From Acinetobacter calcoaceticus (lineage in GTDB: Bacteria; Pseudomonadota; Gammaproteobacteria; Pseudomonadales; Moraxellaceae), in the NCBI RefSeq assembly GCF_900520355.1, contig NZ_LS999521.1:434001-498000 (forward strand): DNA of 64,000 nucleotides, given 5' to 3'. A model generated the notes under the pieces. It was given only the letters and a program-made list of their open reading frames with translations. It was not told where the DNA came from and did not search any database. The position numbers were made by a program, and so were the translations under genes. Of the stretch, positions 26,342 through 36,457 are shown one piece after another. Position 1 is the first letter of the stretch, and each line of letters begins with the position of its first letter.

Positions 26342-27070
26342 ATGAAGTCGCATTTACGAGTTCACTATTTTCAACACATTGCTGGTGAGGGATTTGGAAG
26401 TTGTTATTCATTTTTAAAAGCTCACCACGCGACCATTAGCTCTACAGAGTTTTTTGCACTTCCAGTTGATCGATCACTTGAAATAGAGGCTTTACCCAAA
26501 ATCGAAGAGGTTGATTTGTTATTGGTCATGGGTGGAACCATGAGTGTAAATGATGAGGCAAACTATCCATGGCTAAAGATAGAAAAAAGGTGGTTACGTC
26601 GTTATTTAGCGGCCGGAAAACCAGCTATTGGTCTTTGCTTGGGAGGGCAACTGATAGCTAATGCATTGGGTGCAGCGGTGAGTCGTAATCGCTATCAGGA
26701 ACTCGGATGGTCAACAGTGCAGAGAGTTGCAAATTTACCTCAAGAAAGCTTTCCGTTACCTGAGAATATAAAGGTTATGCAGTGGCATAGTGAGACATTT
26801 GAAATACCTAAAGGCGCTATACATTTGGCTGAAAATCGGGCTTGTCGCAATCAGATGTATCAGATAGGAACAAATGTGCTGGGTTTTCAGTTCCATCCAG
26901 AGATGACACCAGCAACTTTAGCTCTTTTACTTGAAGATGAAGAAGAGTTGTCTATTTTTGATGGAGAATATGTTCAATCTACGCATGATTTACACTATTC
27001 CGAAGCACAAAAATTTGAGCAAGGAAATCAACTTCTGAATAAAGCTATTGAATTTGTAGTAAATACCTAA
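26342..27070 (+). CDS. Class I glutamine amidotransferase-like protein
   Basis: A 242-residue GMP-synthase-type glutamine amidotransferase domain. The nucleophile Cys is in GLCLGGQLIANALG (about residue 99) and the His-Glu pair is in FQFHPEM (about 184-186), so the triad is intact. No synthetase domain is attached. Stand-alone members act on varied nitrogen acceptors, such as gamma-glutamyl compounds. The ATG at 26342 was chosen over 26285 because the upstream residues are not part of the fold. It is transcribed toward the S10 operon but ends before that operon's promoter. Confidence 0.85.
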   Translation: MKSHLRVHYFQHIAGEGFGSCYSFLKAHHATISSTEFFALPVDRSLEIEALPKIEEVDLLLVMGGTMSVNDEANYPWLKIEKRWLRRYLAAGKPAIGLCLGGQLIANALGAAVSRNRYQELGWSTVQRVANLPQESFPLPENIKVMQWHSETFEIPKGAIHLAENRACRNQMYQIGTNVLGFQFHPEMTPATLALLLEDEEELSIFDGEYVQSTHDLHYSEAQKFEQGNQLLNKAIEFVVNT

Positions 27071-27126
27071 ATGATCTCTCAATGCTCGATCAAAGCAGGT
27101 TTTGTGGAGAAAATAGAAAAAGAGAA

Positions 27127-27155
27127 TTGCATAAGAGTTAAACAATCGTTATAAT
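27127..27155 (+). promoter_or_regulatory. Promoter of the S10 ribosomal operon
   Basis: TTGCAT (27127-27132), a 17-base spacer and a perfect TATAAT (27150-27155), followed by a GC-containing GAGCGACC discriminator region typical of stringently controlled promoters. Transcription would start near 27162. Confidence 0.85.
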
Positions 27156-27161
27156 GAGCGA

Positions 27162-27322
27162 CCCTCAAGAGGAGGGGCATTTGCTGCGAAGAAAGTGGTA
27201 AATGTGCATTACAGTCGTGGCATCGATCATGACCTTAGTGATTTTCACTGCCTTTGACACTTACCGATAGGTGAGATGCGTCAAGGGTGATTCTTTATAT
27301 GTTTGGCTTGGAGTTTACTGGT
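27162..27322 (+). promoter_or_regulatory. S10 operon 5' leader with strong hairpin
   Basis: About 160 bases lie between the predicted start of transcription and rpsJ. The 3' part folds into a clear hairpin: CCTTTGAC (27251-27258) with GTCAAGGG (27280-27287), and inside it CTTACC with GGTGAG around a GATA loop. In E. coli the S10 leader is of similar length and mediates autogenous control by ribosomal protein L4. Whether this leader binds L4 is inference. Confidence 0.6.
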
Positions 27323-27634
27323 ATGTCTAACCAGAGAATTCGTATCCGTTTGAAGTCTTTTGATCATCGTCTGATTGATCAATCTGCTCAAGAGATCGTA
27401 GAAACCGCTAAGCGTACTGGCGCACAAGTTTGTGGTCCAATTCCGATGCCTACTCGCATCGAACGCTTCAACGTTCTTACTTCACCGCACGTTAACAAAG
27501 ATGCGCGTGACCAGTACGAAATCCGCACCTACAAACGTTTGATCGACATCGTTCAACCTACAGATAAAACTGTTGATGCATTGATGAAATTAGATCTTGC
27601 GGCTGGTGTTGATGTTCAGATCGCTTTGGGTTAA
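27323..27634 (+). CDS. rpsJ: 30S ribosomal protein S10 (NusE)
   Basis: A 103-residue S10, the family's usual length, also the NusE subunit of antitermination complexes. The ATG at 27323 with GGAG at 9-base spacing gives the canonical [15 protein letters not shown] start; the upstream in-frame ATG at 27287 falls in the leader hairpin. First gene of the S10 operon. Confidence 0.98.
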
Positions 27635-27692
27635 GGCTTTCGGTTGATTAACTTTTAAGTTAATTAGGCCGCTTTTTTAGAGGTTTATGCAC

Positions 27693-28331
27693 ATGGCTAT
27701 TGGTTTAGTCGGTCGCAAATGTGGTATGACTCGCATCTTTACAGATGCAGGTGTTTCTGTACCTGTTACAGTCATCGAAGTCGATCCAAACCGCATTACG
27801 CAAATCAAAACACTTGAAACTGATGGTTATCAAGCTGTTCAAGTAACTACTGGTGAACGTCGCGAATCTCGCGTAACTAACGCTCAGAAAGGTCACTTTG
27901 CGAAAGCTGGTGTTGCTGCTGGTCGTTTGGTTAAAGAGTTCCGTGTTACTGAAGCTGAGCTTGAAGGTCGTGAAGTTGGCGGTACTATTGGTGTTGATTT
28001 GTTCACAGTTGGTCAAGTTGTTGACGTAACTGGTCAATCAAAAGGTAAAGGTTTCCAAGGTGGTGTTAAGCGTTGGAACTTCCGTACCCAAGACGCTACT
28101 CACGGTAACTCACTTTCTCACCGTGTATTAGGTTCTACAGGTCAAAACCAAACTCCTGGTCGCGTGTTCAAAGGCAAAAAAATGGCTGGTCACTTAGGTG
28201 ATGAACGCGTAACAGTACAAGGTCTTGAAATCGTATCTATTGACGCTGAACGTTCTGTTTTAGTTGTTAAAGGTGCAATTCCTGGTTCAACTGGCGGTGA
28301 CGTGATTGTACGTCCTACCATCAAGGCCTGA
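27693..28331 (+). CDS. rplC: 50S ribosomal protein L3
   Basis: A 212-residue L3, an early assembly protein near the peptidyl transferase centre. The loop [20 protein letters not shown] is the extension that reaches the A site, with the Gln that PrmB methylates in enterobacteria. The start at 27693 is preceded by AGAGG at 9 bases; a further ATG lies six bases upstream. Confidence 0.97.
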   Translation: MAIGLVGRKCGMTRIFTDAGVSVPVTVIEVDPNRITQIKTLETDGYQAVQVTTGERRESRVTNAQKGHFAKAGVAAGRLVKEFRVTEAELEGREVGGTIGVDLFTVGQVVDVTGQSKGKGFQGGVKRWNFRTQDATHGNSLSHRVLGSTGQNQTPGRVFKGKKMAGHLGDERVTVQGLEIVSIDAERSVLVVKGAIPGSTGGDVIVRPTIKA

Positions 28332-28342
28332 GGGGAAATACC

Positions 28343-28945
28343 GTGAATTTGAAAACTGTTTCCGGCTCTGCTGTTGAATTGTCTGAAGTTGCTTTCGGAC
28401 GTGAATTTAACGAAGCTCTTGTACACCAAGTTGTTACTGCTTACTTAGCAGGTGGTCGTCAAGGTACTCGTGCTCAGAAGTCACGTGCAGACGTTTCTGG
28501 CGGTGGTAAAAAACCATTCCGTCAAAAAGGTACTGGTCGTGCTCGTGCGGGTTCTACTCGTAGCCCTATCTGGGTTGGTGGTGGTAAAACTTTTGCTGCT
28601 CGTCCACAAGATTGGTCTCAAAAAGTAAACCGTAAAATGTATCGCGGTGCAATGCAATGTATCTTAGCTGAACTTGTTCGCCAAGATCGTCTTGTATTAG
28701 TTGAAGAGTTTGCTATTGCAGCTCCAAAAACTAAAGAATTGCTTGCAAAGCTTGGCGATTTAAATGCCACTCGTGCATTGATCGTTACTGAAGCTGTAGA
28801 TGAGAACTTATATCTTGCAGCACGCAACCTTCCACATGTAGATGTGGTGGATGCAACTGCAATCGATCCTGTAAGCTTGATCGCGTTTGATAAAGTTGTT
28901 ATGTCTGTAGCTGCTGCTAAGAAAATTGAGGTAGAACTCGGATGA
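28343..28945 (+). CDS. rplD: 50S ribosomal protein L4
   Basis: A 200-residue L4 starting at GTG. The long tunnel loop is visible (about 40-100, with [19 protein letters not shown]). In E. coli L4 also represses its own operon through the S10 leader. It overlaps rplW by 4 bases. Confidence 0.98.
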   Translation: MNLKTVSGSAVELSEVAFGREFNEALVHQVVTAYLAGGRQGTRAQKSRADVSGGGKKPFRQKGTGRARAGSTRSPIWVGGGKTFAARPQDWSQKVNRKMYRGAMQCILAELVRQDRLVLVEEFAIAAPKTKELLAKLGDLNATRALIVTEAVDENLYLAARNLPHVDVVDATAIDPVSLIAFDKVVMSVAAAKKIEVELG

Positions 28946-29262
28946 ACAACGAACGTATCTATCAAGTCCTTAAAGGACCAGTCTTCTCAGAAAAGGCACA
29001 AGTTCTAGGTGATACTGTTGGCGTTCAAGTATTTAAAGTAGATATTAATGCTACTAAACTTGAAGTCAAAAAAGCAGTTGAAAAACTTTTTGGTGTAGAA
29101 GTTGTTAAAGTTAACACTACTATTACTAAAGGTAAAACTAAGCGCTTTGGTAAAACATTAGGACGTCGTTCTGATGTTAAAAAAGCATACGTCACCCTGA
29201 AAGCCGGCCAAGATGTTGAAATGGCTGACTTGGGCGATACCGCTGAAAGCGCAGCGGAATAA
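28942..29262 (+). CDS. rplW: 50S ribosomal protein L23
   Basis: A 106-residue L23, which sits at the tunnel exit and docks trigger factor and the signal recognition particle. [20 protein letters not shown] is the family's conserved loop. The tail is acidic ([14 protein letters not shown]) and slightly longer than in E. coli. It starts within the rplD stop (ATGA). Confidence 0.97.
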   Translation: MNNERIYQVLKGPVFSEKAQVLGDTVGVQVFKVDINATKLEVKKAVEKLFGVEVVKVNTTITKGKTKRFGKTLGRRSDVKKAYVTLKAGQDVEMADLGDTAESAAE

Positions 29263-29273
29263 GGACGAAAATT

Positions 29274-30098
29274 ATGCCGATTCAAAAATGTAAGCCAACG
29301 TCTCCAGGACGTCGCTTTGTAGAGAAAGTGGTTCATGATCACCTTCACAAAGGCGCGCCTTACTCACCGTTGGTTGAAGCAAAAAAACGTACTGGTGGTC
29401 GTAATAATAACGGTCACATTACAACTCGTCACGTTGGTGGTGGTCATAAGCAACACTATCGTATCGTTGACTTTAAGCGTAATAAAGACAGCATCCCAGC
29501 TGTTGTAGAGCGCATTGAATACGATCCTAACCGTACAGCACATATTGCTTTGTTGAAATATGCTGATGGTGAGCGTCGTTATATCATTGCACCTAAAGGC
29601 TTACGTGCTGGCGATAAAGTACAATCTGGTAACGATGCTCCAATTCGTCCAGGTAACTGCTTGCCACTTCGTAACATGCCGATCGGTTCTACACTTCATA
29701 ACGTTGAACTTAAAATTGGCAAGGGTGCGCAATTAGCGCGTTCTGCTGGTACTTCTGTTCAGTTGTTGGGTCGTGATGGTTCTTACGCGATTGTTCGTCT
29801 TCGTTCAGGCGAAATGCGTAAAATTCATGTTGAATGCCGCGCTGTAATTGGTGAAGTTTCTAACCAAGAAAGCAACCTTCGCTCATTGGGTAAAGCTGGT
29901 GCTGCGCGCTGGCGTGGTGTTCGTCCTACCGTACGTGGTATGGCGATGAACCCAGTTGATCACCCGCACGGTGGTGGTGAAGGGCGTAATAAAGGTATTC
30001 AACCTGTAAGCCCATGGGGTCAAAAAGCTAAAGGGTACAAGACACGTACCAATAAGCGTACGACTAAGATGATTATTCGCGACCGTCGCGTCAAGTAA
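29274..30098 (+). CDS. rplB: 50S ribosomal protein L2
   Basis: A 274-residue L2, a universally conserved protein of the peptidyl transferase region. The C-terminal [14 protein letters not shown] segment includes the essential His. The length is typical. It is spaced 11 bases from rplW. Confidence 0.98.
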   Translation: MPIQKCKPTSPGRRFVEKVVHDHLHKGAPYSPLVEAKKRTGGRNNNGHITTRHVGGGHKQHYRIVDFKRNKDSIPAVVERIEYDPNRTAHIALLKYADGERRYIIAPKGLRAGDKVQSGNDAPIRPGNCLPLRNMPIGSTLHNVELKIGKGAQLARSAGTSVQLLGRDGSYAIVRLRSGEMRKIHVECRAVIGEVSNQESNLRSLGKAGAARWRGVRPTVRGMAMNPVDHPHGGGEGRNKGIQPVSPWGQKAKGYKTRTNKRTTKMIIRDRRVK

Positions 30099-30111
30099 AG
30101 GAATCTGACTA

Positions 30112-30387
30112 ATGCCTCGTTCTCTGAAAAAAGGCCCATTCGTCGATGCGCACTTGTTCGCTAAGGTTGAAGCGGCTGTTGCTAGTAACTCTCGCAAGCC
30201 GATTAAAACTTGGTCTCGTCGTTCGATGATCCTTCCGGATTTTGTTGGTTTAACAATTTCCGTTCATAATGGTCGTAATCACGTTCCAGTAATTGTTACT
30301 GAGCATATGGTTGGTCATAAACTCGGTGAATTCGCGCCAACTCGTACCTATCGTGGTCACGGTGTTGACAAGAAGTCTAAACGTTAA
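30112..30387 (+). CDS. rpsS: 30S ribosomal protein S19
   Basis: A 91-residue S19, part of the 30S head with S13. [12 protein letters not shown] and [14 protein letters not shown] are family signatures. It lies in the operon 13 bases after rplB. Confidence 0.98.
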
Positions 30388-30398
30388 TAGGTGTCATG

Positions 30399-30728
30399 AT
30401 GGAAGTAACTGCTAAATTACGCGGTGCCGCTATCTCGGCACAAAAGGCACGTTTGGTTGCAGATCTTATTCGCGGCAAATCTGTTGCGCATGCTTTAAAT
30501 ATTTTAAACTTCAGCAATAAAAAAGCTGCTGTTTTAGTAAAAAAAGCATTGGAATCTGCGATTGCAAACGCTGAACACAATAACAGTTTAGATGTTGACG
30601 ATCTTAAAGTTTCTACGATTTACGTTGATGAAGGTGTTAGCCTTAAACGTATTATGCCACGTGCTAAAGGCCGTGCAGATCGTATTACGAAGCGTACTTG
30701 TCACATCACCGTTAAGGTAGGGGTTTGA
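30399..30728 (+). CDS. rplV: 50S ribosomal protein L22
   Basis: A 109-residue L22, whose beta-hairpin ([19 protein letters not shown]) lines the exit tunnel and is a known macrolide-resistance site. Two ATG codons lie three bases apart; the second (30399) has the better spacing to AATAGG. It ends one base before rpsC. Confidence 0.97.
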   Translation: MEVTAKLRGAAISAQKARLVADLIRGKSVAHALNILNFSNKKAAVLVKKALESAIANAEHNNSLDVDDLKVSTIYVDEGVSLKRIMPRAKGRADRITKRTCHITVKVGV

Positions 30729-30729
30729 T

Positions 30730-31482
30730 ATGGGTCAGAAGGTTCATCCAATCGGTATCCGCCTAGGTGTTGTGAAACGTCATAACGCTAACTGGTATGC
30801 GAGTCCGAAACAATACGCTGAATATTTGCTTAAAGATCTTCAAGTTCGTGAGTTTTTAAATAAAAAACTTAAGAATGCGATGATCAGTAATATTCTTATC
30901 GAACGTCCATCAGGCGCTGCTAAGGTAACAATTAGCACAGCTCGTCCTGGTATCGTAATCGGTAAAAAAGGCGAAGATATTGAGAAATTACAGCGCGAAC
31001 TTACCAGCATTATGGGTGTTCCTGCGCAAGTAAGTATCAATGAAATTGATCGCCCAGACTTAGATGCGCGTTTAGTTGCTGAAGCAATTGCTTCTCAATT
31101 AGAAAAGCGTGTAATGTTCCGTCGTGCTATGAAGCGTGCGGTTCAGAACACTATGCGTGCTGGTGCTAAAGGTATCAAAGTTGAAGTGTCTGGCCGTTTA
31201 GGTGGTGCAGAGATTGCTCGTACAGAATGGTATCGTGAAGGTCGTGTACCTTTGCATACATTACGTGCAGATATTGACTATGCGACTGTGCGTGCAGAAA
31301 CAACTTACGGTACGATTGGTGTTAAAGTTTGGATTTTCCGTGGTGAGATTTTAGGTGGCATGAAACAAGTCATGAACCCTGCTCCTGCTGAAGATCGTCC
31401 AGCTAAACGTGGTCGTGGTCGTGGTGAAGGTCAAGAGCGTCGTGGTCGTCGCGGTGACCGTGCTGCTGACAAGGGAGAATAA
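30730..31482 (+). CDS. rpsC: 30S ribosomal protein S3
   Basis: A 250-residue S3 of the mRNA entry site. The KH domain motif is [13 protein letters not shown]. The C terminus carries a basic Arg/Gly extension ([18 protein letters not shown]), making it somewhat longer than the 233-residue E. coli protein. Confidence 0.98.
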   Translation: MGQKVHPIGIRLGVVKRHNANWYASPKQYAEYLLKDLQVREFLNKKLKNAMISNILIERPSGAAKVTISTARPGIVIGKKGEDIEKLQRELTSIMGVPAQVSINEIDRPDLDARLVAEAIASQLEKRVMFRRAMKRAVQNTMRAGAKGIKVEVSGRLGGAEIARTEWYREGRVPLHTLRADIDYATVRAETTYGTIGVKVWIFRGEILGGMKQVMNPAPAEDRPAKRGRGRGEGQERRGRRGDRAADKGE

Positions 31483-31485
31483 TCC

Positions 31486-31899
31486 ATGTTGCAACCTAAA
31501 CGTACCAAATTCCGTAAGGTGCACAAAGGCCGTAATACTGGTCTAGCGCATCGTGGTAGTACAGTATCATTTGGTTCGATTGCAATTAAAGCAACTGAAC
31601 GTGGTCGTATGACTGCGCGTCAGATTGAAGCTGCACGTCGTACTATTAGCCGCCGTATTAAGCGTGGTGGTAAAATCTTTATTCGCGTATTCCCGGATAA
31701 GCCAATTACTCAAAAGCCTCTTGAAGTGCGTATGGGTAAAGGTAAGGGTAGCGTGGAATACTGGGTTTGCCAGATCCAACCAGGCAAGATCCTGTACGAA
31801 ATTGAAGGTGTGAACGAAGAATTAGCGCGTGAAGCATTTGCTTTAGCTGCTGCTAAACTTCCGTTTAAAACCACTATCGTGACTCGGACGGTAATGTAA
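31486..31899 (+). CDS. rplP: 50S ribosomal protein L16
   Basis: A 137-residue L16, needed for tRNA positioning at the A and P sites. [19 protein letters not shown] is the signature N terminus, and the [13 protein letters not shown] loop is conserved. The last base of its stop is the first base of the rpmC ATG. Confidence 0.98.
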   Translation: MLQPKRTKFRKVHKGRNTGLAHRGSTVSFGSIAIKATERGRMTARQIEAARRTISRRIKRGGKIFIRVFPDKPITQKPLEVRMGKGKGSVEYWVCQIQPGKILYEIEGVNEELAREAFALAAAKLPFKTTIVTRTVM

Positions 31900-32096
31900 T
31901 GAAAACTAAAGATTTACGTGAAAAGTCGGTAGAAGAGTTGAAAGCTTTGCTTGATGAGCAACAGCTTAACCAATTCCGTCTTCGTATGGCGAAAGCAACT
32001 GGTCAGTTGGGTAAATCGCACGAAGTGCAAGTTGCTCGTAAGACAATTGCTCGTATTAAGACACTCCTTACCGAAAAACAGGGGAACGGACAATGA
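31899..32096 (+). CDS. rpmC: 50S ribosomal protein L29
   Basis: A 65-residue L29, the small helical protein next to L23 at the tunnel exit. [20 protein letters not shown] is typical. It overlaps its neighbours on both sides (TAATG and ATGA), indicating tight coupling. Confidence 0.97.
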
Positions 32097-32350
32097 GTGA
32101 AAAAACAGTCCGCACGTTAACCGGCAAAGTCGTAAGTGACAAAATGGATAAATCTATTGTTGTTCTTATTGAACGCCGCGTTCAACACCCGTTGTATGGC
32201 AAGTCAATTCGCCGTTCAACTAAGTTACACGCTCATGATGAGAATAACGTCGCTAAAATTGGTGATGTTGTAACCATTAAAGAAAGCCGCCCAATTTCTA
32301 AAACTAAAGCTTGGACTTTAGTGGAAGTAGTTGAAGCAGCTGCTGAGTAA
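32093..32350 (+). CDS. rpsQ: 30S ribosomal protein S17
   Basis: An 85-residue S17, a primary 16S rRNA binder with an OB fold ([20 protein letters not shown]). It is the last gene of the S10 group. A 92-base spacer with a long hairpin separates it from rplN. Confidence 0.97.
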
Positions 32351-32366
32351 TTCGACGTTCTTGTTG

Positions 32367-32422
32367 CATCATCGGACAATTTCGAGTACTCTTTGAGCCT
32401 TTCGAAATTGTGACCGGTGATG
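32367..32422 (+). promoter_or_regulatory. Long hairpin at the S10/spc operon boundary
   Basis: CATCATCGG (32367-32375) pairs with CCGGTGATG (32414-32422) with one G-U pair. ACAATTTCGA (32376-32385) pairs exactly with TCGAAATTGT (32402-32411), leaving a 2-base bulge and a 16-base loop. No T run follows, so it is not a classical terminator. I saw no promoter between it and rplN. Confidence 0.6.
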
Positions 32423-32442
32423 CTCGGTTTTGGAGTAGGGCA

Positions 32443-32811
32443 ATGATTCAAACCGAAACTATGCTCGACGTAGCAGACAACAGTGGTGCTCGCCGCGTAC
32501 AATGTATTAAAGTACTTGGTGGTTCACATCGTCGTTATGCTTCTGTTGGCGACATTATTAAAGTTACTGTAAAAGAAGCAATCCCACGCGCACGTGTTAA
32601 AAAAGGTGACGTGATGAATGCGGTTGTAGTTCGTACTAAATTCGGCATTCGTCGTCCAGATGGTTCTGTGATCCGTTTTGATGATAATGCTGCAGTTATC
32701 CTGAACAACAACAAAGCTCCGATTGCTACTCGTATCTTCGGACCAGTGACTCGTGAACTTCGTACTGAACAGTTCATGAAAATCATTTCATTGGCTCCTG
32801 AAGTTCTATAA
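32443..32811 (+). CDS. rplN: 50S ribosomal protein L14
   Basis: A 122-residue L14, which binds the silencing factor RsfS and forms an intersubunit bridge. [18 protein letters not shown] is the canonical start at 32443; the upstream frame from 32410 is spacer. First gene of the spc group. Confidence 0.98.
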
Positions 32812-32820
32812 GAGGCAATC

Positions 32821-33138
32821 ATGGCTAAGATTAAAAAAGGCGATCAAGTTATTGTGATCGCAGGTAAAGAAAAAGGCAAACAGGGTACTGTGTTGTCTGT
32901 TTCTGAAGACCGCGTTAAGGTTGAAGGCCTTAACTTAGTGAAGAAGCATCAAAAGCCGAATCGTGTAACTGGCGCTGAAGGCGGTATTGTTACTCAAGAA
33001 GCTTCGCTTCATATTTCAAACGTGGCAATTTTAAATGCTACAACCCAAAAGGCTGACCGTGTTGGTTACCAAGTGATTGATGGCGTGAAAACTCGCGTTT
33101 ATAAATCAAATGGTGAATCAGTGGCGGTAGCGAAGTAA
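32821..33138 (+). CDS. rplX: 50S ribosomal protein L24
   Basis: A 105-residue L24, an initiator of 50S assembly with a KOW motif (KGDQVIVIAGKEKGKQGTV). It is followed after 15 bases by rplE; in E. coli this junction holds the S8 repressor site of the spc operon, which I could not confirm here. Confidence 0.97.
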   Translation: MAKIKKGDQVIVIAGKEKGKQGTVLSVSEDRVKVEGLNLVKKHQKPNRVTGAEGGIVTQEASLHISNVAILNATTQKADRVGYQVIDGVKTRVYKSNGESVAVAK

Positions 33139-33153
33139 TAGGTTGAAAAGGCA

Positions 33154-33690
33154 ATGGCCAGACTTAAAGCACGTTATAATGATGAACTTAAAGCCAAGTT
33201 AAAAGAAGAACTTAGCGTTAAGAACGTGATGGAAATTCCACGCATCACAAAAATCACCCTAAACATGGGTGTGGGCGCAGCTGCAACTGATAAGAAATTA
33301 TTAGATGGTGCTGTAGTCGACATGCAATTAATTGCTGGTCAAAAACCAGTAGTTACACTTGCTCGTAAATCTATCGCAGGTTTTAAAATCCGTGATGGGT
33401 GGCCGATTGGTTGTAAAGTTACTTTACGTGGCGACCAAATGTACGAATTCTTGGATCGTTTGATCTCAATCGCAATCCCTCGTATCCGTGACTTCCGTGG
33501 TTTCTCTTCGAAATCATTTGATGGTCGTGGTAACTACTCAATGGGTTTGAAAGAGCAAATCGTTTTCCCTGAAATCGATTTCGATAAGATTGATCGTATT
33601 CGTGGTATGGATATTACTATTACTACGACTGCTCGCACCGATGACGAAGGCCGTGCGCTTATGCGTGCATTCGGCTTCCCGTTCAAATAA
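33154..33690 (+). CDS. rplE: 50S ribosomal protein L5
   Basis: A 178-residue L5, which binds 5S rRNA and the P-site t[20 protein letters not shown] and [20 protein letters not shown] are the family motifs. Typical length. Confidence 0.98.
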   Translation: MARLKARYNDELKAKLKEELSVKNVMEIPRITKITLNMGVGAAATDKKLLDGAVVDMQLIAGQKPVVTLARKSIAGFKIRDGWPIGCKVTLRGDQMYEFLDRLISIAIPRIRDFRGFSSKSFDGRGNYSMGLKEQIVFPEIDFDKIDRIRGMDITITTTARTDDEGRALMRAFGFPFK

Positions 33691-33699
33691 GAGGTCGAT

Positions 33700-34005
33700 A
33701 TGGCTAAGAAAGGTATGATTAATCGCGAATTGAAACGCGAAAAAACAGTTGCTAAATACGCTGCAAAACGTGCTGAATTAAAAGCTACTATTGCAAACGT
33801 AAATGCAAGTGAAGAAGAGCGTTTCGAAGCGACGTTAAAGTTACAGGCATTGCCACGTAATGCATCTCCGGTGCGTCTTCGTAACCGTTGTGGTTTAACT
33901 GGTCGTCCTCATGGTTACTTCCGTAAGTTCGGTTTAAGCCGTAACAAATTACGTGACACAGTAATGCAGGGTGATGTACCAGGCGTTGTTAAGGCAAGCT
34001 GGTAA
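33700..34005 (+). CDS. rpsN: 30S ribosomal protein S14 (zinc-free long form)
   Basis: A 101-residue S14 of the long type that lacks the paired CxxC zinc motifs; only a single Cys ([20 protein letters not shown]) is present. The C-terminal VPGVVKASW is conserved. It is a 30S head protein. Confidence 0.97.
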   Translation: MAKKGMINRELKREKTVAKYAAKRAELKATIANVNASEEERFEATLKLQALPRNASPVRLRNRCGLTGRPHGYFRKFGLSRNKLRDTVMQGDVPGVVKASW

Positions 34006-34016
34006 GGAGCGACTAA

Positions 34017-34412
34017 ATGAGTATGCAAGATACCGTTGCCGACATGCTAACACGTGTTCGTAACGCACAAATGGCTAAGAAACAAACCGTTTCTATGCCT
34101 TCTTCTAAGTTGAAAGTTGCAATTGCAAACGTTCTTCAACAAGAAGGTTATATTTCAAATGTAGAAGTTGCTCAAGAAGAGACAAAATCTACTTTGACAA
34201 TTACTTTAAAATATTTCGAAGGCAAACCAGTTATCGAAGTGGTTAAGCGCGTAAGCCGTCCAGGCCTTCGCCAATACCGTGGTAAAGATAAACTTCCAAG
34301 CGTTAAGCAAGGTTTAGGTATTGCAATTGTTTCTACAAGCAAAGGCATCATGACTGATCGCGCTGCACGTGCTGCGGGCGTTGGTGGTGAAGTTATTGCT
34401 TTTGTTTCTTAA
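34017..34412 (+). CDS. rpsH: 30S ribosomal protein S8
   Basis: A 131-residue S8, a central-domain 16S rRNA binder that in E. coli also represses the spc operon. The start at 34017 has AAGGAG 8 bases upstream. The C-terminal [20 protein letters not shown] is the rRNA-binding signature. Confidence 0.97.
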   Translation: MSMQDTVADMLTRVRNAQMAKKQTVSMPSSKLKVAIANVLQQEGYISNVEVAQEETKSTLTITLKYFEGKPVIEVVKRVSRPGLRQYRGKDKLPSVKQGLGIAIVSTSKGIMTDRAARAAGVGGEVIAFVS

Positions 34413-34425
34413 TAGGTGATTCCTC

Positions 34426-34959
34426 ATGTCTCGTGTGGCTAAAGCCCCAGTAACTGTACCGAATGGTGTAACAGTTACTCAGAACGGCCGGCAGGTCGAA
34501 GTGAAAGGCAGCAAAGGTACGTTGTCTTTCAACCTGCATGCGCTGGTCGAGCTAAAACAGGAAGAAGGTAAACTTCAACTTGCTCCAGTTAAAGAATCGA
34601 AAGATGCTTGGATGCAAGCTGGTACTGCTCGCGCTGTATTGAATAACCTTGTAAAAGGGGTTAGTGAAGGCTTCGAACGTAAGTTGCAGCTAGTTGGTGT
34701 TGGTTATAAAGCTGCGGTTAAGGGTAGTGTTGTAAACCTTAACCTTGGTTTTTCACACCCAATTGACTACGCTTTACCTGAAAGTGTAACAGCGGAAACT
34801 CCAACTGCAACTGAAATCATTTTGAAATCAGCAAACAAGCAGTTGTTAGGTCAAGTAGCGGCAGAAATCCGTGCGTATCGTTCTCCTGAACCATATAAAG
34901 GTAAAGGTGTTCGTTATTCGGATGAAGTCATTCTTCGTAAAGAAGCTAAGAAGAAATAA
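34426..34959 (+). CDS. rplF: 50S ribosomal protein L6
   Basis: A 177-residue L6 near the GTPase-associated centre. [17 protein letters not shown] opens it and [16 protein letters not shown] is the C-terminal signature. Typical length. Confidence 0.98.
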   Translation: MSRVAKAPVTVPNGVTVTQNGRQVEVKGSKGTLSFNLHALVELKQEEGKLQLAPVKESKDAWMQAGTARAVLNNLVKGVSEGFERKLQLVGVGYKAAVKGSVVNLNLGFSHPIDYALPESVTAETPTATEIILKSANKQLLGQVAAEIRAYRSPEPYKGKGVRYSDEVILRKEAKKK

Positions 34960-34973
34960 GGCGCGAGGTTCTT

Positions 34974-35324
34974 ATGAACGAAAAGAAACAAACCCGTTTG
35001 CGTCGTGCGAAAAGCACACGCTTGCACATCCGTGCATTGGGTGCGACTCGTTTGTGTGTAAACCGCACTCCGCGTCACATCTATGCTCAAGTTATTTCAG
35101 CAGATGGTGGCAAAGTTTTAGCGCAAGCTTCAACTTTGGATGCATCTTTACGTAGCGGTACTACAGGTAATGTAGATGCAGCTACTAAAGTAGGCACTTT
35201 AATCGCAGAGCGTGCGAAAGCAGCTGGTGTAACTAAAGTTGCATTTGACCGTTCTGGTTTTAAATATCATGGTCGTATCAAAGCCTTGGCTGATGCTGCT
35301 CGTGAAAACGGCTTGGAGTTCTAA
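34974..35324 (+). CDS. rplR: 50S ribosomal protein L18
   Basis: A 116-residue L18, which carries 5S rRNA onto the large subunit with L5. [16 protein letters not shown] is the basic N-terminal tail, and [20 protein letters not shown] the C-terminal signature. Confidence 0.97.
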   Translation: MNEKKQTRLRRAKSTRLHIRALGATRLCVNRTPRHIYAQVISADGGKVLAQASTLDASLRSGTTGNVDAATKVGTLIAERAKAAGVTKVAFDRSGFKYHGRIKALADAARENGLEF

Positions 35325-35326
35325 TC

Positions 35327-35824
35327 ATGGCTAAAGTTGAACAAAACGAAGGTCTTGTTGAAAAGCTGGTTGCCGTTGATCGTGTAGCCAAAGTTGTTAA
35401 GGGTGGTCGTATCTTCTCTTTCACAGCATTAACTGTTGTGGGTGATGGTAATGGTCGTGTTGGTTTCGGTCGTGGTAAAGCACGTGAAGTTCCAGCTGCT
35501 ATTTCTAAAGCACTTGAAGCTGCACGTCGCAACATGATTACTGTAGACCTTGCAGGTACTACTTTACAACACCCTGTGAATGCTCGTCATGGTGCAAGCC
35601 GTGTATACATGCAACCTGCTTCTGAAGGTACCGGCGTAATCGCTGGTGGCGCAATGCGTGCCGTTCTAGAAGCTGCAGGCGTGCATAACGTACTTGCTAA
35701 ATGTTATGGTTCTACTAATGCTGCAAACGTAGTGAACGCAACTTTCAAAGGTTTGCGTGATATGACTTCTCCTGAGAAAGTCGCTGCGAAACGTGGTAAA
35801 TCAGTAGCAGAAATTCAAGGGTAA
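35327..35824 (+). CDS. rpsE: 30S ribosomal protein S5
   Basis: A 165-residue S5, involved in decoding accuracy and a target of spectinomycin resistance changes in its loop ([20 protein letters not shown]). It starts two bases after the rplR stop. Confidence 0.98.
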   Translation: MAKVEQNEGLVEKLVAVDRVAKVVKGGRIFSFTALTVVGDGNGRVGFGRGKAREVPAAISKALEAARRNMITVDLAGTTLQHPVNARHGASRVYMQPASEGTGVIAGGAMRAVLEAAGVHNVLAKCYGSTNAANVVNATFKGLRDMTSPEKVAAKRGKSVAEIQG

Positions 35825-35830
35825 TGAATC

Positions 35831-36007
35831 ATGAAAACGATTAAAGTTACCCAGACTAAATCTTCTTCACATCGCTTGAAAAATCACAAGCTTTGCTTAC
35901 AAGGTTTAGGTCTGCGTCGTATTGGTCATACTGTAGAAGTGCAAGATACGCCTTCTAACCGTGGTATGGTCAACAAAGTCTACTATATGGTTAGTGTAGA
36001 GGAATAA
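35831..36007 (+). CDS. rpmD: 50S ribosomal protein L30
   Basis: A 58-residue L30 read directly from the sequence: it starts [20 protein letters not shown] and ends [24 protein letters not shown] is the conserved centre. It fits exactly between rpsE and rplO as in other proteobacteria. Confidence 0.97.
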   Translation: MKTIKVTQTKSSSHRLKNHKLCLQGLGLRRIGHTVEVQDTPSNRGMVNKVYYMVSVEE

Positions 36008-36010
36008 GCC

Positions 36011-36451
36011 ATGACTCTGCGTTTAAATGAGCTTGCGCCTGCAGAAGGTGCAAAACGTGAAAACCTTCGTTTAGGCCGTGGTATCGGTTCTGGCGTTGGT
36101 AAGACCGGTGGCCGTGGTGTCAAAGGTCAAAAATCACGTAAAAGTGGTGGCGTTCGTCCAGGCTTTGAAGGCGGTCAAACAGCGATTTATCGTCGTTTAC
36201 CTAAATTCGGTTTCACTAGCCAAATCGCTTTAAAAACTGCTGAAGTACGTTTATCTGAGTTAAACAAAGTGGAAGGCGACATCGTTAGCCTAGAAACTTT
36301 GAAAGCTGCGAATGTTGTTCGTCGTGACCAAATTCGTGCTCGTATCGTACTTTCTGGTGAAATCACTCGTGCATTCACTGTTCAAGGTGTTGCATTGACT
36401 AAAGGCGCTAAAGCTGCGATTGAAGCAGCTGGCGGCAAAGTCGAGGAGTAA
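36011..36451 (+). CDS. rplO: 50S ribosomal protein L15
   Basis: A 146-residue L15, a late assembly protein. The Gly/Arg-rich N-terminal segment ([20 protein letters not shown]) threads through 23S rRNA. It ends six bases before secY. Confidence 0.98.
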   Translation: MTLRLNELAPAEGAKRENLRLGRGIGSGVGKTGGRGVKGQKSRKSGGVRPGFEGGQTAIYRRLPKFGFTSQIALKTAEVRLSELNKVEGDIVSLETLKAANVVRRDQIRARIVLSGEITRAFTVQGVALTKGAKAAIEAAGGKVEE

Positions 36452-36457
36452 TCTCGA

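Noticed and set aside
33120..33180. S8 repressor site at the rplX-rplE junction
   Set aside because: No structure clearly matching the E. coli S8 site could be drawn by eye, so it was not annotated.
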